From an uncultured Lachnospiraceae bacterium (GTDB lineage: Bacteria > Bacillota > Clostridia > Lachnospirales > Lachnospiraceae), in assembly GCA_910583815.1 (NCBI GenBank), contig CAJTZB010000144.1, positions 1 to 6,382 on the forward strand: a stretch of 6,382 nt of DNA. Reading direction: 5' to 3'. Positions 5,521 through 6,382 of the stretch are shown here, piece after piece. The position numbers and the translations under genes are program-made. The notes under the pieces are model-generated. The model was not told the DNA's origin, ran no database searches, and saw only the letters and a list, made by a program, of their open reading frames with translations. Numbering within the stretch: the stretch's first letter is position 1; every line of letters begins with the position of its first letter.

Positions 5521-6382
5521 TCATATTTCATAAAGCTGATACTGCTGTAGCTGCCTATATAGCAGGAAGGAAAATGCCAATAACAAAATGGAAGTTGCTT
5601 CCATTATCAGACTGCTGATATTCTGGAGAGCTATGCAAACAAACAGGGGGATTAAACTGCTTAACATACCTGCTCCTATTGTTGCAAGAACAGAAACTGC
5701 CCCACTCTTTATCGCGTAATATTCACTCGGCCAGTCATACTTTGGAAATTTCACATTCATATACATTCCTAAAACGGATATGAAACAGGCATAGACCATT
5801 GGAACCATACATAACAAAATAGCCTGTTTTAGTGAAATTTCCATTTTGAAGCCTAACAAAGCAGCACTTATCAGCACAAAAGGACAGATTATGGTTAGAT
5901 TGACCGCTATTTTAGAGTTGAATATATCAATGGCCCTTACAGGTACAGAACACATGATCCAACGGTTTTTTCCTTCTAAGGACAGGGATGCAGAAGTGGT
6001 AGAGGTCATAGTAACAAATACTGCAATAACAAGTGGAAGCACCTGCTGCAGCATCTGGCTAAAACCAGCTATATTGCTTTGATGTTCCAATGCTTCAGGG
6101 CTGATAAACAGAAACAGCAGAGCCGCAACAAGCAGCAACACCATTCCAATCGTAGAATTAAGTGCATAAATTGTGCAGGAAAAGTACCGGTTAAATTCTC
6201 GCTTATACATTGCTTTAAACGGAGAGGAAACTGGTAAAATCTTTCCCTCAAATTTAGTAGCAGAATGATGAAACATGGCTGTATTCATTTTCTGGTAAAA
6301 ACGAGCTACTATCACTACAAAAATGGTACTGATTAAAACGGACATTCCAACAAAGGCTAAAAAGTACAGCCAGTTTTGCTGT
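5521..6382 (-). CDS. ABC-2 type transporter permease, C-terminal part (5' end outside window)
   Basis: A polytopic membrane protein, probably the permease subunit of an ATP-driven exporter. The frame stays open to the window edge, reading QQNWLYFLAFVG before the Met at 6345, so that Met is internal or at most an alternative start. About 286 codons are present. Counting from the Met at 6345, about seven hydrophobic spans are visible: the edge to about 17, 65-85, 100-120, 148-168, 174-195, 210-238 and 242-262. After the third span comes SLEGKNRWIMCSVPV (about 121-135), a cytoplasmic-loop motif I associate with clostridial ABC-2 permeases. KFPKYDWPSE (about 199-208) after the fifth span is also typical of them. 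An ATPase gene would be expected upstream on this strand, outside the window. The substrate cannot be told. It ends TGA at 5521-5523 and shares the hairpin at 5412-5447 as terminator. Confidence 0.75.
   Translation of the reverse strand, partial: QQNWLYFLAFVGMSVLISTIFVVIVARFYQKMNTAMFHHSATKFEGKILPVSSPFKAMYKREFNRYFSCTIYALNSTIGMVLLLVAALLFLFISPEALEHQSNIAGFSQMLQQVLPLVIAVFVTMTSTTSASLSLEGKNRWIMCSVPVRAIDIFNSKIAVNLTIICPFVLISAALLGFKMEISLKQAILLCMVPMVYACFISVLGMYMNVKFPKYDWPSEYYAIKSGAVSVLATIGAGMLSSLIPLFVCIALQNISSLIMEATSILLLAFSFLLYRQLQQYQLYEI

Overview
The window looks like chromosomal DNA of a Gram-positive, low-to-moderate GC Clostridia, most likely a gut Lachnospiraceae. This is inferred from the clostridial form of dUTPase, a divergent PurA form that I recall from gut Firmicutes, strong AGGAGG-type ribosome binding sites, a DUF4261 protein, and a clostridial ABC-2 type permease. 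I cannot name a species. No phage, transposase, CRISPR, rRNA or tRNA gene is visible.

Left part (1-2891, all + strand) is nucleotide and tRNA metabolism. It holds a dUTPase (dut), a 149-base gap rich in repeats and inverted repeats, adenylosuccinate synthetase (purA), and a tRNA-dihydrouridine synthase (dus) that starts 1 base after the purA stop. purA and dus are almost certainly co-transcribed. dut may be in the same unit, with the structured gap acting as a leader or attenuator between dut and purA.

Middle part (2892-5447) begins with a 286-base non-coding stretch. It carries one copy of a dispersed repeat and a long 19-base-arm inverted repeat. After it comes a two-gene unit: a Sel1-repeat (TPR-like) protein of 411 residues and a DUF4261 protein of 306 residues, 63 bases apart. 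A perfect 16-bp hairpin closes the unit and can serve as a terminator on both strands. A second, diverged copy of the dispersed repeat overlaps the end of this hairpin, so the unit is bracketed by same-orientation copies about 2.5 kb apart.

Right part (5521-6382, - strand) is the C-terminal part of a multi-spanning membrane protein, probably the permease of an ABC-2 type exporter. Its start lies beyond the window edge and it converges on the DUF4261 gene.

The observations most worth following up are the structured dut-purA gap, the substitutions at several classical substrate-binding positions of PurA, and the repeat-bracketed Sel1-DUF4261 pair, whose function is unknown. Nothing here proves a new system.
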